In this document: piece by piece, positions 10,169-18,919 of the stretch
Numbering within the stretch: the first letter of the stretch is position 1
Layout of the letters: each line of letters opens with the position of its first letter
Assembly: GCF_002967765.1 (NCBI RefSeq)
Contig: NZ_PUHY01000004.1
Location: 186,001 to 250,000, forward strand
Direction: 5' to 3'
DNA length: 64,000 bases
Source of the DNA: Blastopirellula marina
Lineage (GTDB): Bacteria > Planctomycetota > Planctomycetia > Pirellulales > Pirellulaceae
Translations under genes and position numbers: made by a program
The notes under the pieces: generated by a model
The model's input: the letters and a program-made list of their open reading frames with translations, nothing else
Told to the model about the DNA's origin: nothing
Database searches by the model: none

Positions 10169-10809
10169 ACAGAGAAATCAAGCGTGTTTTGGCTTGCGCC
10201 AAAGTAGGCTGTCTGCGGGAAACCTCTCGATTTTCCGATAAATGTTCTTATTCGAGCCCATTTTCGACACGGATTTTCCGACAAGGGCTCAGATTTTGGC
10301 GTGCAAATGGCAAATGTCCGCACCCGTCGTATGTGGAAGCCTGACGCCCGTGGGTACTACTCCCAGATGCTAGTCGGGATTCAGACGGCTTCAGCAAACC
10401 TTCAGCAGCACAAGTTCCCGTTGGCAACCGATCGTACCCCAACGGCCAAATCGCCCTGATGGTGGTTGCGGCCAGGCTGCGTCACATCGCTGGCTCGAAA
10501 TGGGGCACGCGGCGTTACTTGGATATGGACCGACTGGATGAACCGAGGGAGGCAGGAGATGCTCTAACATGAAAATGAATTTTGCCGCGTGCTGCAACAA
10601 TGTTTAAGAGCCAGGAGGCTAAATCAAACGTGCGCATTTTGACAGACATTACCACCCGAACTTCGCGTTCCACTTGATTGCCGCCTTGGAGCCAATGTAG
10701 GGAACATCATCATGGCAAAGGTTGGTGGGTTAAGGGGTGGCGGTGTGGGATTGCTTCGTGTCGGGGACTTGCCCTTCTGTTTTACTAGGCGGGGACAAGT
10801 TGCATGCTC
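10169..10809. other. Long intergenic stretch behind the tmRNA
   Basis: About 640 nt in which I find no convincing gene; the short open frames here have no protein-like composition. Near its right end (about 10767-10800) a broken inverted repeat built on ACTTG and CAAGT, with the motif cggggac repeated, could fold just past the 3' end of the minus-strand gene that follows. No copy of the tmRNA 3' end (attachment-site repeat) was noticed here. Confidence 0.4.
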
Positions 10810-11382
10810 CTAGTTTTTATCGGGTTCGGAAGGTGAGGGAGATGGTGGAGAAAATGTAAGACGGCATTTCTCGTTTCTTCCCAGTGCAGCTTGGAGGTCT
10901 GACGGTGTCAGGTTCTCCGATTCGAGGACAATTGCCTCCACCAATTCGCTCATGGATTCCAGTACGTTCACCTTGAACTGGCCTAATGACGTATCGGCGG
11001 CGAAGAGTTCGCAGTTATGTACGCCGGTAAGTCCCTCTTCTTTCTGTCCTTTAAGTCTAATCTCGTACCTTACGGACGAGACATCGATTTGCCAGACCTC
11101 CCCCGTTTCGGCTGCTCGCAAAAACAGCAGAGCCTCGCGACCTCCGATCGCTGCTTCGACGGCATTGAAGCACTCTTCCTGTGCTCGAGGGCTGCGCAGC
11201 CGAAATTGTCGTTTTGGAGATGGCCTTCCTCGATTCAAATGAAACTCGGTGGCATTTGTTGAAGCAAACGAACGGTCGCCCAGCGACGGCTCATACGCCC
11301 CCGACCTGAGACGCTTCTGGGTATCGACGACACCAGTCACATATATCACCGTTTCCATTTTCTCGATTATCATGCGATTCAC
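10810..11382 (-). CDS. Unrecognised protein of about 180-190 residues
   Basis: I do not recognise this family. The frame opens at GTG 11382, with ATG at 11373 and 11358 as alternatives; the last (METVIYVTG...) reads most naturally. The composition is that of a real globular, cytoplasmic protein: mixed charged and hydrophobic residues, no signal peptide or membrane segment. The tail is Pro/Ser-rich (PPSPSPSEPDKN). The 5' end overlaps the tail of the decayed gene upstream on the same strand (frame end at 11291), so the two may once have been a translationally coupled pair. No function is assigned. Confidence 0.5.
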   Translation of the reverse strand: MNRMIIEKMETVIYVTGVVDTQKRLRSGAYEPSLGDRSFASTNATEFHLNRGRPSPKRQFRLRSPRAQEECFNAVEAAIGGREALLFLRAAETGEVWQIDVSSVRYEIRLKGQKEEGLTGVHNCELFAADTSLGQFKVNVLESMSELVEAIVLESENLTPSDLQAALGRNEKCRLTFSPPSPSPSEPDKN

Positions 11383-11937
11383 TCAGTTTCAATTTTAAAC
11401 TGCTGGCTCGGTTACCGGAGTCATCAAGCAAGTAATCATTGACCCAATGCAATACGAACTGCCCGTCCTTATCCCACAACTCCCCTGTCTCTTGAACATG
11501 GGCTTTTTCCTCATCATCTGAAGTCTGATCGCTGATCGGAAAGGATCTCCTGGAAGCGTGATGGGTAATCTTCGATGCTGATATCGTGATCCGACGAAAA
11601 GAATTTCTTCACCACAATGGCTGCATCTGAGCAGGTCGCCTTCAATATCAAAGTGAAATGCGACAAGGTTTGGGCAGAATAGCCCCATCAACACCTGCTC
11701 GTTGCTGGGCGTGAAGCCAGTGTAAGAGCCTCAGCCATCGTGCGATTGAATGGCGTAACGCTGATCGTGGTTCTGCTCCTGATCTTGTCGTTCTACTGGC
11801 AGTCCGTCTAAAGCGGATGCCAAAAAGGGACATCTTGTCACACGAAGATCATGAGTTTTCTGGTTGAAGCTGGTAACGAGAATCGGATCCTGTAAGGATA
11901 AGCCAGACATACAGTGTACGATGAATTGCGGTACCAT
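11291..11937 (-). pseudogene. Decayed gene: one in-frame stop and one frameshift
   Basis: Reading from ATG 11937 on the minus strand gives a plausible protein start (MVPQFIVHCMSGLSL...) that stops at a TGA after IQSHDG, near 11731. The same frame then continues without further stops as GSYTGFTPSNEQV... and CSHCGEEILFVGSRY, and loses sense near 11540. The protein-like reading resumes in the next frame as SDQTSDDEEKAHVQETGELW and LHWVNDYLLDDSGNR, ending at 11291. Joined, the pieces make about 210 residues with one CxxC. The pieces fit end to end, which argues for one gene broken by a nonsense and an indel change rather than chance frames. Sequencing error or recoding cannot be excluded. The family is not recognised. 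Confidence 0.5.
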
Positions 11938-12063
11938 TGTGTAGCAAGTCGGTGACCATCGCGATTTCAGGATTATCGATCGTCGTTCCTTCGGCTATCA
12001 CCCTCCCTCACTAGATCGGATCACGCGATGGGTGTCACGAATCATCGTTAAGGACTTACTTCC

Positions 12064-13548
12064 ATGCAATTCGACAAATGTCTCAAGTTCGCTCTACTGC
12101 TGATCGCCATGAACATGCCTAACTTATCCTTCAGCGAAGACCTTTCCTCGATACCCGGCGCGCTATCGCCTGAACTGCTCAATGACATTCGCGGATCGTT
12201 TGAGATGGATGATCAGACGAGAGTCCGTCACAACGCTGTCACGAATAACAAGATCAATGACCTCGCGTTGAATCGCGGGATTGTCGCCGGCAAAGATGGG
12301 TACTTTAGTCATAAGATTGAATCCAAGGGGATCACCAACCAAGAATCGAGCGGTCGCTGCTGGATGTTTGCCGGGCTCAACACAATGAGGCCGAGAGTCA
12401 TTCGCGATAAGAAGCTACCCGAGTTTGAGTTCTCGACCTCCTACCTTCAGTTTTGGGACAAGATGGAGAAATCAAACTTGTTTCTCGAAGCGATGATTGA
12501 GATGCGTGAAACAGACTATCTCGACCGCGAATGGGAGCAGGTTCACAAGTGGACAATGAGTGATGGCGGGTGGTGGAACTTTGTTGTCGATTTAATCGAG
12601 AAATATGGCGTCGTACCGAAAGATGTCATGCCTGAAACGCAAAGTAGTGAAAACACACGCACGATGAATACCATTCTTGATCGCAAGTTGCGGGCAGACG
12701 CTGTAACGATCAGAAAAATGCACGAAAATGGTTCCAATCTTAAGGAGCTACGTGCATTCAAGAAGCAGGCACTCAGTGAAGTCTATCGATTTCTGGTCAT
12801 CAACCTTGGTGAACCTCCCACTGAATTTCAGTGGCGTTACGTCGCGAGAACCAAGGAAGAAGACTCGAACGAAGAATCTAGCGAATCCGAAATCTCTGAG
12901 GATTCAGCGGACGCGAAAGTTGACGATCTGACGCCGCTGATCACATACACGCCACAATCGTTTTACAAAGAGTTCGTCGGTGTCTCATTGCAAGATTATG
13001 TCTGCCTGTACAACGACCCACTGCAGGAGTTTCAAAAGCACTTTCGTTTCAAACGTGCCAAAAACATCTACGGCAAGTCCGACATGAACTTTGTCAACGT
13101 GCCGATCAATGATCTCAAGCAAGTTGCCATGCAATCGATCGTTGAAAATGAGCCCGTCTGGTTCGCTGCAGACGTAGGCAAAGATCAATCATCAGAGCTG
13201 GGAATCATGGGTTATCGTCTTTTCGATTATGATCCATTGTTCGGAATCAACACCCAGATCAGTCGAGCTGACAGCTTGAGAATGCGCGATGGAGGATCCA
13301 ATCACGCCATGGCGTTCATGGGTGTCGATGTTCGTGATGGAAAGCCCCTGAAATGGCTTGTTGAGAACAGCTGGGGAGAAAAACGCGGCGACAAAGGGAC
13401 CTGGACGCTTTACGACGACTGGTTTGATCATCACGTCTACACAATCATCGTTAACAAGCGATATGTTCAGGAAGATTTACTCAAGGTGTTTGACGAACAA
13501 GCGACTGAATTGCCTCCCTGGTATCCAGGAGCCCCCGGTGCTCGTTAG
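12064..13548 (+). CDS. Exported bleomycin hydrolase/aminopeptidase C-type cysteine peptidase (C1B)
   Basis: A 494-residue papain-fold aminopeptidase of the bleomycin hydrolase/PepC group. The catalytic triad is visible: Cys99 in SSGRCWMFAG, His414 in GGSNHAMAFMG and Asn435 in WLVENSWGE. An N-terminal hydrophobic segment (residues 8-25, ending LSFSE) looks like a signal peptide, which cytoplasmic PepC does not have, so this form is probably periplasmic or secreted. A Glu/Ser/Asp-rich acidic insert lies near residues 265-290. Classical members are about 450 residues. The family removes N-terminal residues from peptides; no partner gene is adjacent. Confidence 0.92.
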   Translation: MQFDKCLKFALLLIAMNMPNLSFSEDLSSIPGALSPELLNDIRGSFEMDDQTRVRHNAVTNNKINDLALNRGIVAGKDGYFSHKIESKGITNQESSGRCWMFAGLNTMRPRVIRDKKLPEFEFSTSYLQFWDKMEKSNLFLEAMIEMRETDYLDREWEQVHKWTMSDGGWWNFVVDLIEKYGVVPKDVMPETQSSENTRTMNTILDRKLRADAVTIRKMHENGSNLKELRAFKKQALSEVYRFLVINLGEPPTEFQWRYVARTKEEDSNEESSESEISEDSADAKVDDLTPLITYTPQSFYKEFVGVSLQDYVCLYNDPLQEFQKHFRFKRAKNIYGKSDMNFVNVPINDLKQVAMQSIVENEPVWFAADVGKDQSSELGIMGYRLFDYDPLFGINTQISRADSLRMRDGGSNHAMAFMGVDVRDGKPLKWLVENSWGEKRGDKGTWTLYDDWFDHHVYTIIVNKRYVQEDLLKVFDEQATELPPWYPGAPGAR

Positions 13549-13728
13549 TGAGTGAGCGTCTGAACGAATTGGTTGGCATTGAACTTCCTTGTTCCCTGGT
13601 TTTTAAACGATTCCTCTCCACCACGTATCTTCGTTAATTCGATTTTTGTCGAATTCTTAGTTAACACCCGACTTGATTATCGGTCCTGCACTCCGGACGG
13701 CAAATCAATGAGAAAAAGGATCAAGAAA

Positions 13729-15090
13729 ATGAAACTCTCCATAGCAGCACTTTTCTTGTCTCTTCTCATTGCGAGCGTCGGTGTCGCTGATAATTATCCG
13801 CAATTTCGCGGTGCGGGCTCGAACGCGATTTCCCCTTCACAGCTTCCCGTTACTTGGTCTGACGAGAACGGCGCTCAAAAGAACATCCGCTGGAAGGTTC
13901 CGCTACAGGGTGAAGGATGGTCGCAGCCGATCGTCTGGGAAGATCGCGTTTACCTCACGGCCGCGATTCCCTCGGATGTTGCCCGGGAAAAAACAACTCG
14001 ACCCGAGTCCAACAACGGCGGCTACGGACGGGATCGCGATGACTTGGTAAATGTGGTTTATCACTACGAAGTCGTTTGCATCGATTGTGAGAACGGAGAG
14101 GTCATCTGGCGTAAGACCGTCAAGACGGGAAAACCACCGCTCCCGCGGCATAGCACGAACACTTATGCGACCGAAACGCCAGTGACTGATGGAGAACGGA
14201 TTTACGCATACTTCGGAATGAATGGCGTCTTTTGTCTTGATATGGATGGCAACATTTTATGGCAAAAGGATCTAGGCATCTACGAAATGCGAGCCGGTTG
14301 GGGTACGGCGAGTTCTCCGACTATTCTTGATAATCGATTGTTCGTACAAGTCGACAATCAGCAACAATCGTTTCTCGTAGCCCTAGAGGCAACTACAGGC
14401 GAAGAGATCTGGAGGGTCAATCGTGATGAGTCTTCCCAGTACAGTAGTCCTTTCATATGGAAGAATTCATTGCGGAATGAATTGATCGTCGGCGGTACGA
14501 CGTATCGCTCATATGACCCTTCTACCGGAAGACTTCTATGGAAGATCGACATGAACAAAGGACGTTCTTCCGCAACGCCATTGGCAGTCGGCGATCGTCT
14601 TTACATCGGTAATGAGTTGCGAAACCGAGGTGGCGATGATGATGGAGGAGGACGGCTTTATGCAATCAAGCCTGGCGGAATCGGTGATATAACCCCGCCC
14701 GATGATCAAATGAGTAGCGAATTTGTCCAGTGGAGAATGGATGAGTCAGGCATTCAAATGGCATCTCCCACATACTTGGACGGAAATCTGTACTTCTTCG
14801 AACGTCGTCTTGGAATCGTCCGCTGCGTAGATGCGGAAAGTGGGCGTCTGGAATACAAGCGTCGGGTTGGTCGTGCTCCTGCATTCTGGGCTTCACCATG
14901 GTCCGATGGTGAACATGTCTATGCAATGGATTCCAACGGGAACACGCATGTCATCTCCGCAGGCGACGAACTTAGGGTGGTCTCCGTGAATGTACTCGAC
15001 CAACAAGCCTGGGGAACGCCGGCACTGGCCGATGGGCGAATCTATCTTCGCACAGTTGAACACTTGTACTGCATTGCCAATAAAGACTGA
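13729..15090 (+). CDS. Exported PQQ-like beta-propeller protein
   Basis: A protein of about 453 residues built from repeated propeller blades of the PQQ/BamB-like type (blocks such as LVALEATTGEEIWR and YDPSTGRLLWK). The frame is open from 13573, but ATG 13729 is chosen: AAGGA at 13716-13720 sits 8 nt upstream, and the protein then begins with a clean signal peptide (MKLSIAALFLSLLIASVGVAD). The NYPQFRG start of the mature protein is typical of planctomycete PQQ-like proteins. No catalytic Trp-disc cofactor site can be shown by eye, so it is as likely a scaffold as an enzyme. It lies 180 nt after the peptidase gene on the same strand. Confidence 0.85.
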   Translation: MKLSIAALFLSLLIASVGVADNYPQFRGAGSNAISPSQLPVTWSDENGAQKNIRWKVPLQGEGWSQPIVWEDRVYLTAAIPSDVAREKTTRPESNNGGYGRDRDDLVNVVYHYEVVCIDCENGEVIWRKTVKTGKPPLPRHSTNTYATETPVTDGERIYAYFGMNGVFCLDMDGNILWQKDLGIYEMRAGWGTASSPTILDNRLFVQVDNQQQSFLVALEATTGEEIWRVNRDESSQYSSPFIWKNSLRNELIVGGTTYRSYDPSTGRLLWKIDMNKGRSSATPLAVGDRLYIGNELRNRGGDDDGGGRLYAIKPGGIGDITPPDDQMSSEFVQWRMDESGIQMASPTYLDGNLYFFERRLGIVRCVDAESGRLEYKRRVGRAPAFWASPWSDGEHVYAMDSNGNTHVISAGDELRVVSVNVLDQQAWGTPALADGRIYLRTVEHLYCIANKD

Positions 15091-15171
15091 ACGTTTTCCT
15101 ATGGAGCGGGCAGCCGAAGTTGGTGGGGCGAAGTACGCGATCAACCAACATCATCGAGAAGCCTTAGAATT

Positions 15172-15726
15172 ATGGATCATGCCGACGGGGTCAGACTGGC
15201 TAGAGGGCAATGGAAGAACAACGGGCAACAACGTCCGCCGTTTGCGATCGATCCTCGTGGAGGCCAAGAATCAGTTTGGGATTACCCAAGGCCTCCGGCG
15301 ATTGTGGAGGACAACCGCGAGGTAATTGTTCGCTTTGACGAGATCATCGTTGCACGCACCACACGGAGCTTGCGAATCTGCGAAACAGCGAGTCCGCCAA
15401 CATTTTACCTGCCACCTACAGACGTAGACCAAAATTTCCTCAGGCGATCCAAGAGCAGCACATTCTGCGAGTGGAAAGGACAGGCAACATATTGGTCGCT
15501 GGAGATATCAGAACAGGAAGTACACGTTGACGTCGGCTGGTCTTATGAGCAGCCTCTTGCGGAATTTGAACCGATTAAAGGCTTCTTTGCATTCTATCCC
15601 GGTCGACTTAACTGTACGGTGGATGGAAACACCGTTCTGTCACAGCCCGGCGATTTCTACGGAGGGTGGATCACGCCGGAGATTGTGGGGCCGTTTAAGG
15701 GCGAGTCGGGTACCTTAGGGTGGTGA
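15172..15726 (+). CDS. DUF427 domain protein
   Basis: A 184-residue protein matching the DUF427 pattern: a first domain with RFDEIIVARTTRS and TFYLPPTDVD, then CEWKGQATYWSL followed by a second half with WSYEQP and FFAFYPGRL. DUF427 is a small beta-rich fold of unknown biochemical role. Its last codons overlap the GTG/ATG start region of the FAD enzyme that follows, so the two are probably translated together. No signal peptide. The start at ATG 15172 fits the family length. Confidence 0.8.
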   Translation: MDHADGVRLARGQWKNNGQQRPPFAIDPRGGQESVWDYPRPPAIVEDNREVIVRFDEIIVARTTRSLRICETASPPTFYLPPTDVDQNFLRRSKSSTFCEWKGQATYWSLEISEQEVHVDVGWSYEQPLAEFEPIKGFFAFYPGRLNCTVDGNTVLSQPGDFYGGWITPEIVGPFKGESGTLGW

Positions 15727-15734
15727 GAATTGTT

Positions 15735-17009
15735 ATGGCAGAATGGGACGTAATTATCGTCGGGGCAGGCATTTCGGGGTTGACCTGTGCGGAGGAACTC
15801 CGGTCTCGGGGGCTCAAATTTCTCGTGCTAGAGTCTGGCAATGCCCCAGGCGGGAGGATCGCTACCGATGAGCATCAGGGCTTTCTGCTTGACCGAGGTT
15901 TTCAAGTTCTTCTGACTGCGTACCCAGAGGCGACGAGAGTCCTCAATTATACCGATTTAGAACTGCGTTGTTTCACGCCGGGCGCCCTCGTTTGGTTTGA
16001 CGGTAAGTTTCATCGTTTTACGGATCCTTGGCGTAAACCTAGCGACTTACTTTCGACGGCCCTATCACCGGTTGCTTCCACCCTAGACAAGGTGCGCATT
16101 GCAAAGTTTCGTAGCGAAACTACCAAAGACGACCTGACACGGCTCTACGAGCGTCCGGACATTCCAACCATTGAGATGCTCCAGCAGCGGGGCTTTTCTC
16201 CAATAGTTATCGAAAGGTTCTTTCGTCCATTTCTGGGCGGTGTATTTCTAGATAACGAGTTGAAGACGTCACGCAGGCTGTGTGAATTCGTGTTTCGCAT
16301 GTTCTCGAATGGTGATGCTGCCTTGCCCGCTAATGGAATGAACGCGATACCTAATCAATTGGCTAGCCGACTTCCTGAAGGCGCACTTCGATTCAACTCA
16401 CCAGTAAAAGAAGTTCGTGAAGGCGTTGTGGAACTCTCTTCTGGCGAGCAGTTATCCGCCAAACAGATCGTTGTGGCAACTGATGAACCATCTGCCAATA
16501 GGCTCATGGGAAATCCAACTCGCGACAAAGCGAATCGCGTCGTCTGCATGTACTTCGCTGCCGACAAACCACCGATTGACGAGCCAATCCTCATGCTCAA
16601 TGGTGAAGGGCGTGGTCCGGTGAACAATGTTTGTGTACCAAGTCAAGTCGCCAATAACTATGCGCCGAAGGGGCAATCTTTGATCTCCGTGACGTCTCTA
16701 CCTGAGGCCGATCGAGAACCGCAAGTCGATACCGTATTGAAGCAGCTACGCGAGTGGTTCGGCTCGGTTGTTGACGATTGGCGGCACTTGAGGACTTACC
16801 CAATTCATTACGCCCTACCCCAACAGGTTCCTCCACTGCTTGATCCCGTCGAAAAGGACTCTCGCCTCGCAACCGGCATCTACCGCTGCGGTGACTATTG
16901 TGACACCGCCTCAATCAACGGAGCCATGAGTTCAGGGAGACGAGCTGCCGAGGCTATGTTGGATGATCTTGGCAAGACGGTCGAAAAGATGAGCGTCTTG
17001 AATGAGTAA
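15735..17009 (+). CDS. FAD-dependent amine-oxidase/phytoene-desaturase-like oxidoreductase
   Basis: A protein of about 424 residues with an N-terminal dinucleotide fold (VIIVGAGISG, GxGxxG at residues 10-15), then the LESGNAPGGRIATD motif of the amine-oxidase/protoporphyrinogen-oxidase superfamily. A C-terminal FAD motif (YRCGDYCDTASINGAM) follows. GTG at 15720 is an alternative start, but ATG 15735 with GGTGAG upstream gives the standard N-terminus. It overlaps or abuts the DUF427 gene and probably forms a two-gene operon with it. The substrate cannot be told from sequence; short-chain desaturase or protoporphyrinogen-oxidase-like roles are possible. Confidence 0.85.
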   Translation: MAEWDVIIVGAGISGLTCAEELRSRGLKFLVLESGNAPGGRIATDEHQGFLLDRGFQVLLTAYPEATRVLNYTDLELRCFTPGALVWFDGKFHRFTDPWRKPSDLLSTALSPVASTLDKVRIAKFRSETTKDDLTRLYERPDIPTIEMLQQRGFSPIVIERFFRPFLGGVFLDNELKTSRRLCEFVFRMFSNGDAALPANGMNAIPNQLASRLPEGALRFNSPVKEVREGVVELSSGEQLSAKQIVVATDEPSANRLMGNPTRDKANRVVCMYFAADKPPIDEPILMLNGEGRGPVNNVCVPSQVANNYAPKGQSLISVTSLPEADREPQVDTVLKQLREWFGSVVDDWRHLRTYPIHYALPQQVPPLLDPVEKDSRLATGIYRCGDYCDTASINGAMSSGRRAAEAMLDDLGKTVEKMSVLNE

Positions 17010-17451
17010 GTTATATCGATCTTAGCTTCTCAGGCGGGATCGAACTGCTTTGCTTACTACGCGTTCGAGGCCGCTCCGGTAGGTGTCTACTACGATGATG
17101 ATGGCAACGCATGTCGATTCTCTCTTCGCCTGCGACCTTTTTTAGAGCATAACGACGTGGAAGGTGCACAGATTCCCTTGTTGATCAGTGTCTGAATGTG
17201 CATCCTGACCGGCTCCGAATCTTTAGTCAGGGTTGAGGTGATCGCAAGAAATCGCAGCAAGGCGATTGCGAAGTCTCTGGTGACGTTCGGTAGGAAGTGA
17301 CAGTAATGGGGTGCGTACCCCGATTCGGTTTAAGTTGACTCGCTGACTATGGCAGAGGAAATCGTGAGCAAAAATTCATTCAGACTCGGTTGGTCAGGCG
17401 TCGATAAGTCCGTTGGAACCAATCGTAACGTTTTTGACGGAATTCATCGCT
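17010..17451. other. Intergenic stretch upstream of the metal island
   Basis: About 440 nt with no convincing gene; an open frame at 17349-17594 (plus) is a shadow of the Cys-rich gene. It contains a GC-rich palindrome at 17308-17321 (listed separately) and is the likely promoter region for the cysteine-rich gene at 17452. Confidence 0.45.
17308..17321. promoter_or_regulatory. GGGGT-N4-ACCCC palindrome, possible operator
   Basis: GGGGT (17308-17312), a 4-nt centre and ACCCC (17317-17321) make a perfect inverted repeat about 130 nt upstream of the first gene of the metal island. G/C-tract palindromes of this kind resemble in spirit the sites of CsoR/RcnR-type metal repressors, but no such repressor gene is in the window. 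It is a candidate only. Confidence 0.3.
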
Positions 17452-17922
17452 ATGCCTCGGCGAGCGACAGCACTGATAGCAGTCGTCGCAGTGATCGTTC
17501 ACTGTGTGATTGGCTGTTGTGTGCGTTGTCTGAATGCTTGCGATTGTGTTCATGTCCACGAGTGTTCTGCCGCATACTGCACCTGTTGTACTGAGCACGA
17601 TCATGACTTCGAGTTCGAACTTTGTTGTCAGCCAGCTCGAACGTCCGTCGAAGTAGTGCATGCCTTCGATTCGGAACAGCATAACGAGCATGATTGCGTT
17701 GGATGTGTGAAGCACAAGTGTGCTTTCATCTTAAGCGACTCGTCCTGTGATAGCCTGCAGCAGATGCTTCTTTCGCCAGTCTGGCTTCCCACACACAGTG
17801 GGGCGATGATTTCCGATTCGTATCAGCCAGAACGACCTGCAAACCGTTTCTTGCGGCTAACATCCCCCTACCCCAAGGCGGCGCTGCGCCTTCATCTTGC
17901 ATTGACGGTTCTATCGCTCTAA
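17452..17922 (+). CDS. Small exported Cys/His-rich protein, putative metal-binding
   Basis: A protein of about 156 residues. TTG 17413 opens the same frame, but ATG 17452 begins directly with a short basic stretch and a hydrophobic segment (ATALIAVVAVIVHCVIG). About 16 cysteines and 11 histidines follow, in clusters such as GCCVRC, CTCC, ELCC and CVGCVKHKC, with HDHDFEFE between them. The C-terminal third is Cys-free. The make-up and the adjoining transport genes suggest metal (copper-type) binding outside the cytoplasm. A protein of similar plan closes the other side of the island at 30400-30852. The family is not recognised. Confidence 0.7.
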   Translation: MPRRATALIAVVAVIVHCVIGCCVRCLNACDCVHVHECSAAYCTCCTEHDHDFEFELCCQPARTSVEVVHAFDSEQHNEHDCVGCVKHKCAFILSDSSCDSLQQMLLSPVWLPTHSGAMISDSYQPERPANRFLRLTSPYPKAALRLHLALTVLSL

Positions 17923-18122
17923 GGCCGCGTAGGTGAATTGACCTTCTGTCGAAGGTCGTTGATTTACCATTCGTTCGTATCGATTTGCTAATCGGTCATT
18001 GTGATCGAGCGTTTCGCGTAGATCACCGCGACCAGTCTGTGGCTCATTCCATCCTAATTGGGATCGGGAGAAGCGTATCCATTTGCATGAAAAGTAAACC
18101 ATTTCATCCTAGGGGAACCAAG

Positions 18123-18896
18123 ATGAAAATTGTGATTCATTTTTGTCTGGCAGTTGCCTGCCTTATGAGTGTCGCCTGTAGTAAGAGCTTTGCGCAGGCG
18201 AATGCTGCCCTGGAGAAGTCGCAACAAGCGGGCCAATTTACGTTTGTTGTTTTCTATCGCGATAACACATCGCCCACTCAAAAGATGCTCAGCGTAGTCC
18301 AGCAAGCCGCGGCAAGTCACGGTGAACGGGCGACGATGACTACGGCCAGTATGGCAACTCCCGAAGGGCAGGCGTTGGCCGAGCAGTTCAAGGTCAGCCG
18401 AGCCCCGATGCCAATGACCGTGGCGGTCGCCCCGAACGGAGCTGTGACCGGTCTCTTTTCACGCCAGGTCGCGAAGGCCAATATCGATGCAGCAATCGTT
18501 CCGCCCGTGATGATGGAGTGTATGAAGCAGCTGCAGGACCAGAAGCTTGTCTTCGTCTGCCTAACCGAGTCGGACCAAGCAGCCGTCCCAGCGGGTGTAC
18601 GAGCACTGCAACTTGATCCGCTGTTCAAAGATCGCATGGCGTTGATAGCCTTGAACGTTCGTAGTGTCGAGGAAGCTCGTCTGATGCAGCAGTTGAAGGT
18701 GGATGCCAAGCAGGTTCAAGGACCATATGCGGCGTTGATCGCTCCGCCAGGCGTATTGGTTGGCCACTTCACCGGAACGTCGACGGCGGAGCAAATTGCT
18801 GCTGCAATCCATAAGGCAGGCAAGTGTTGTGACGATCCAAACTGCAAGCACGCCACGTCCACTCAAGCGTCGTCTGTCAGCACTTCGCGTCGCTAA
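18123..18896 (+). CDS. Exported tandem thioredoxin-fold protein without CxxC, Cys-rich tail
   Basis: A protein of about 257 residues. The frame extends upstream to 17985, but ATG 18123 has AGGGGA 6 nt before it and opens into an export signal (MKIVIHFCLAVACLMSVACSK; Cys19 or Cys20 could be a lipid site, though the lipobox is imperfect). Two thioredoxin-like halves are visible: FTFVVFYRD...APMPMTVAV (residues about 38-115) and LVFVCLTESD...GPYAALIAP (about 140-230). The position of the CxxC active site holds TSPTQK, so redox catalysis is unlikely. The tail has KCCDDPNCKH (Cys235, 236, 241). Only 23 nt separate it from the permease gene, so it is probably the substrate-side partner of that ABC system. 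Confidence 0.75.
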   Translation: MKIVIHFCLAVACLMSVACSKSFAQANAALEKSQQAGQFTFVVFYRDNTSPTQKMLSVVQQAAASHGERATMTTASMATPEGQALAEQFKVSRAPMPMTVAVAPNGAVTGLFSRQVAKANIDAAIVPPVMMECMKQLQDQKLVFVCLTESDQAAVPAGVRALQLDPLFKDRMALIALNVRSVEEARLMQQLKVDAKQVQGPYAALIAPPGVLVGHFTGTSTAEQIAAAIHKAGKCCDDPNCKHATSTQASSVSTSRR

Positions 18897-18919
18897 GTCT
18901 GTCTTAAAGAGGAGAAGCG

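Noticed and set aside
17349-17594. 81-codon plus-strand open frame overlapping the Cys/His-rich gene
   Set aside because: It overlaps most of the Cys-cluster gene in another frame, with no recognisable features.
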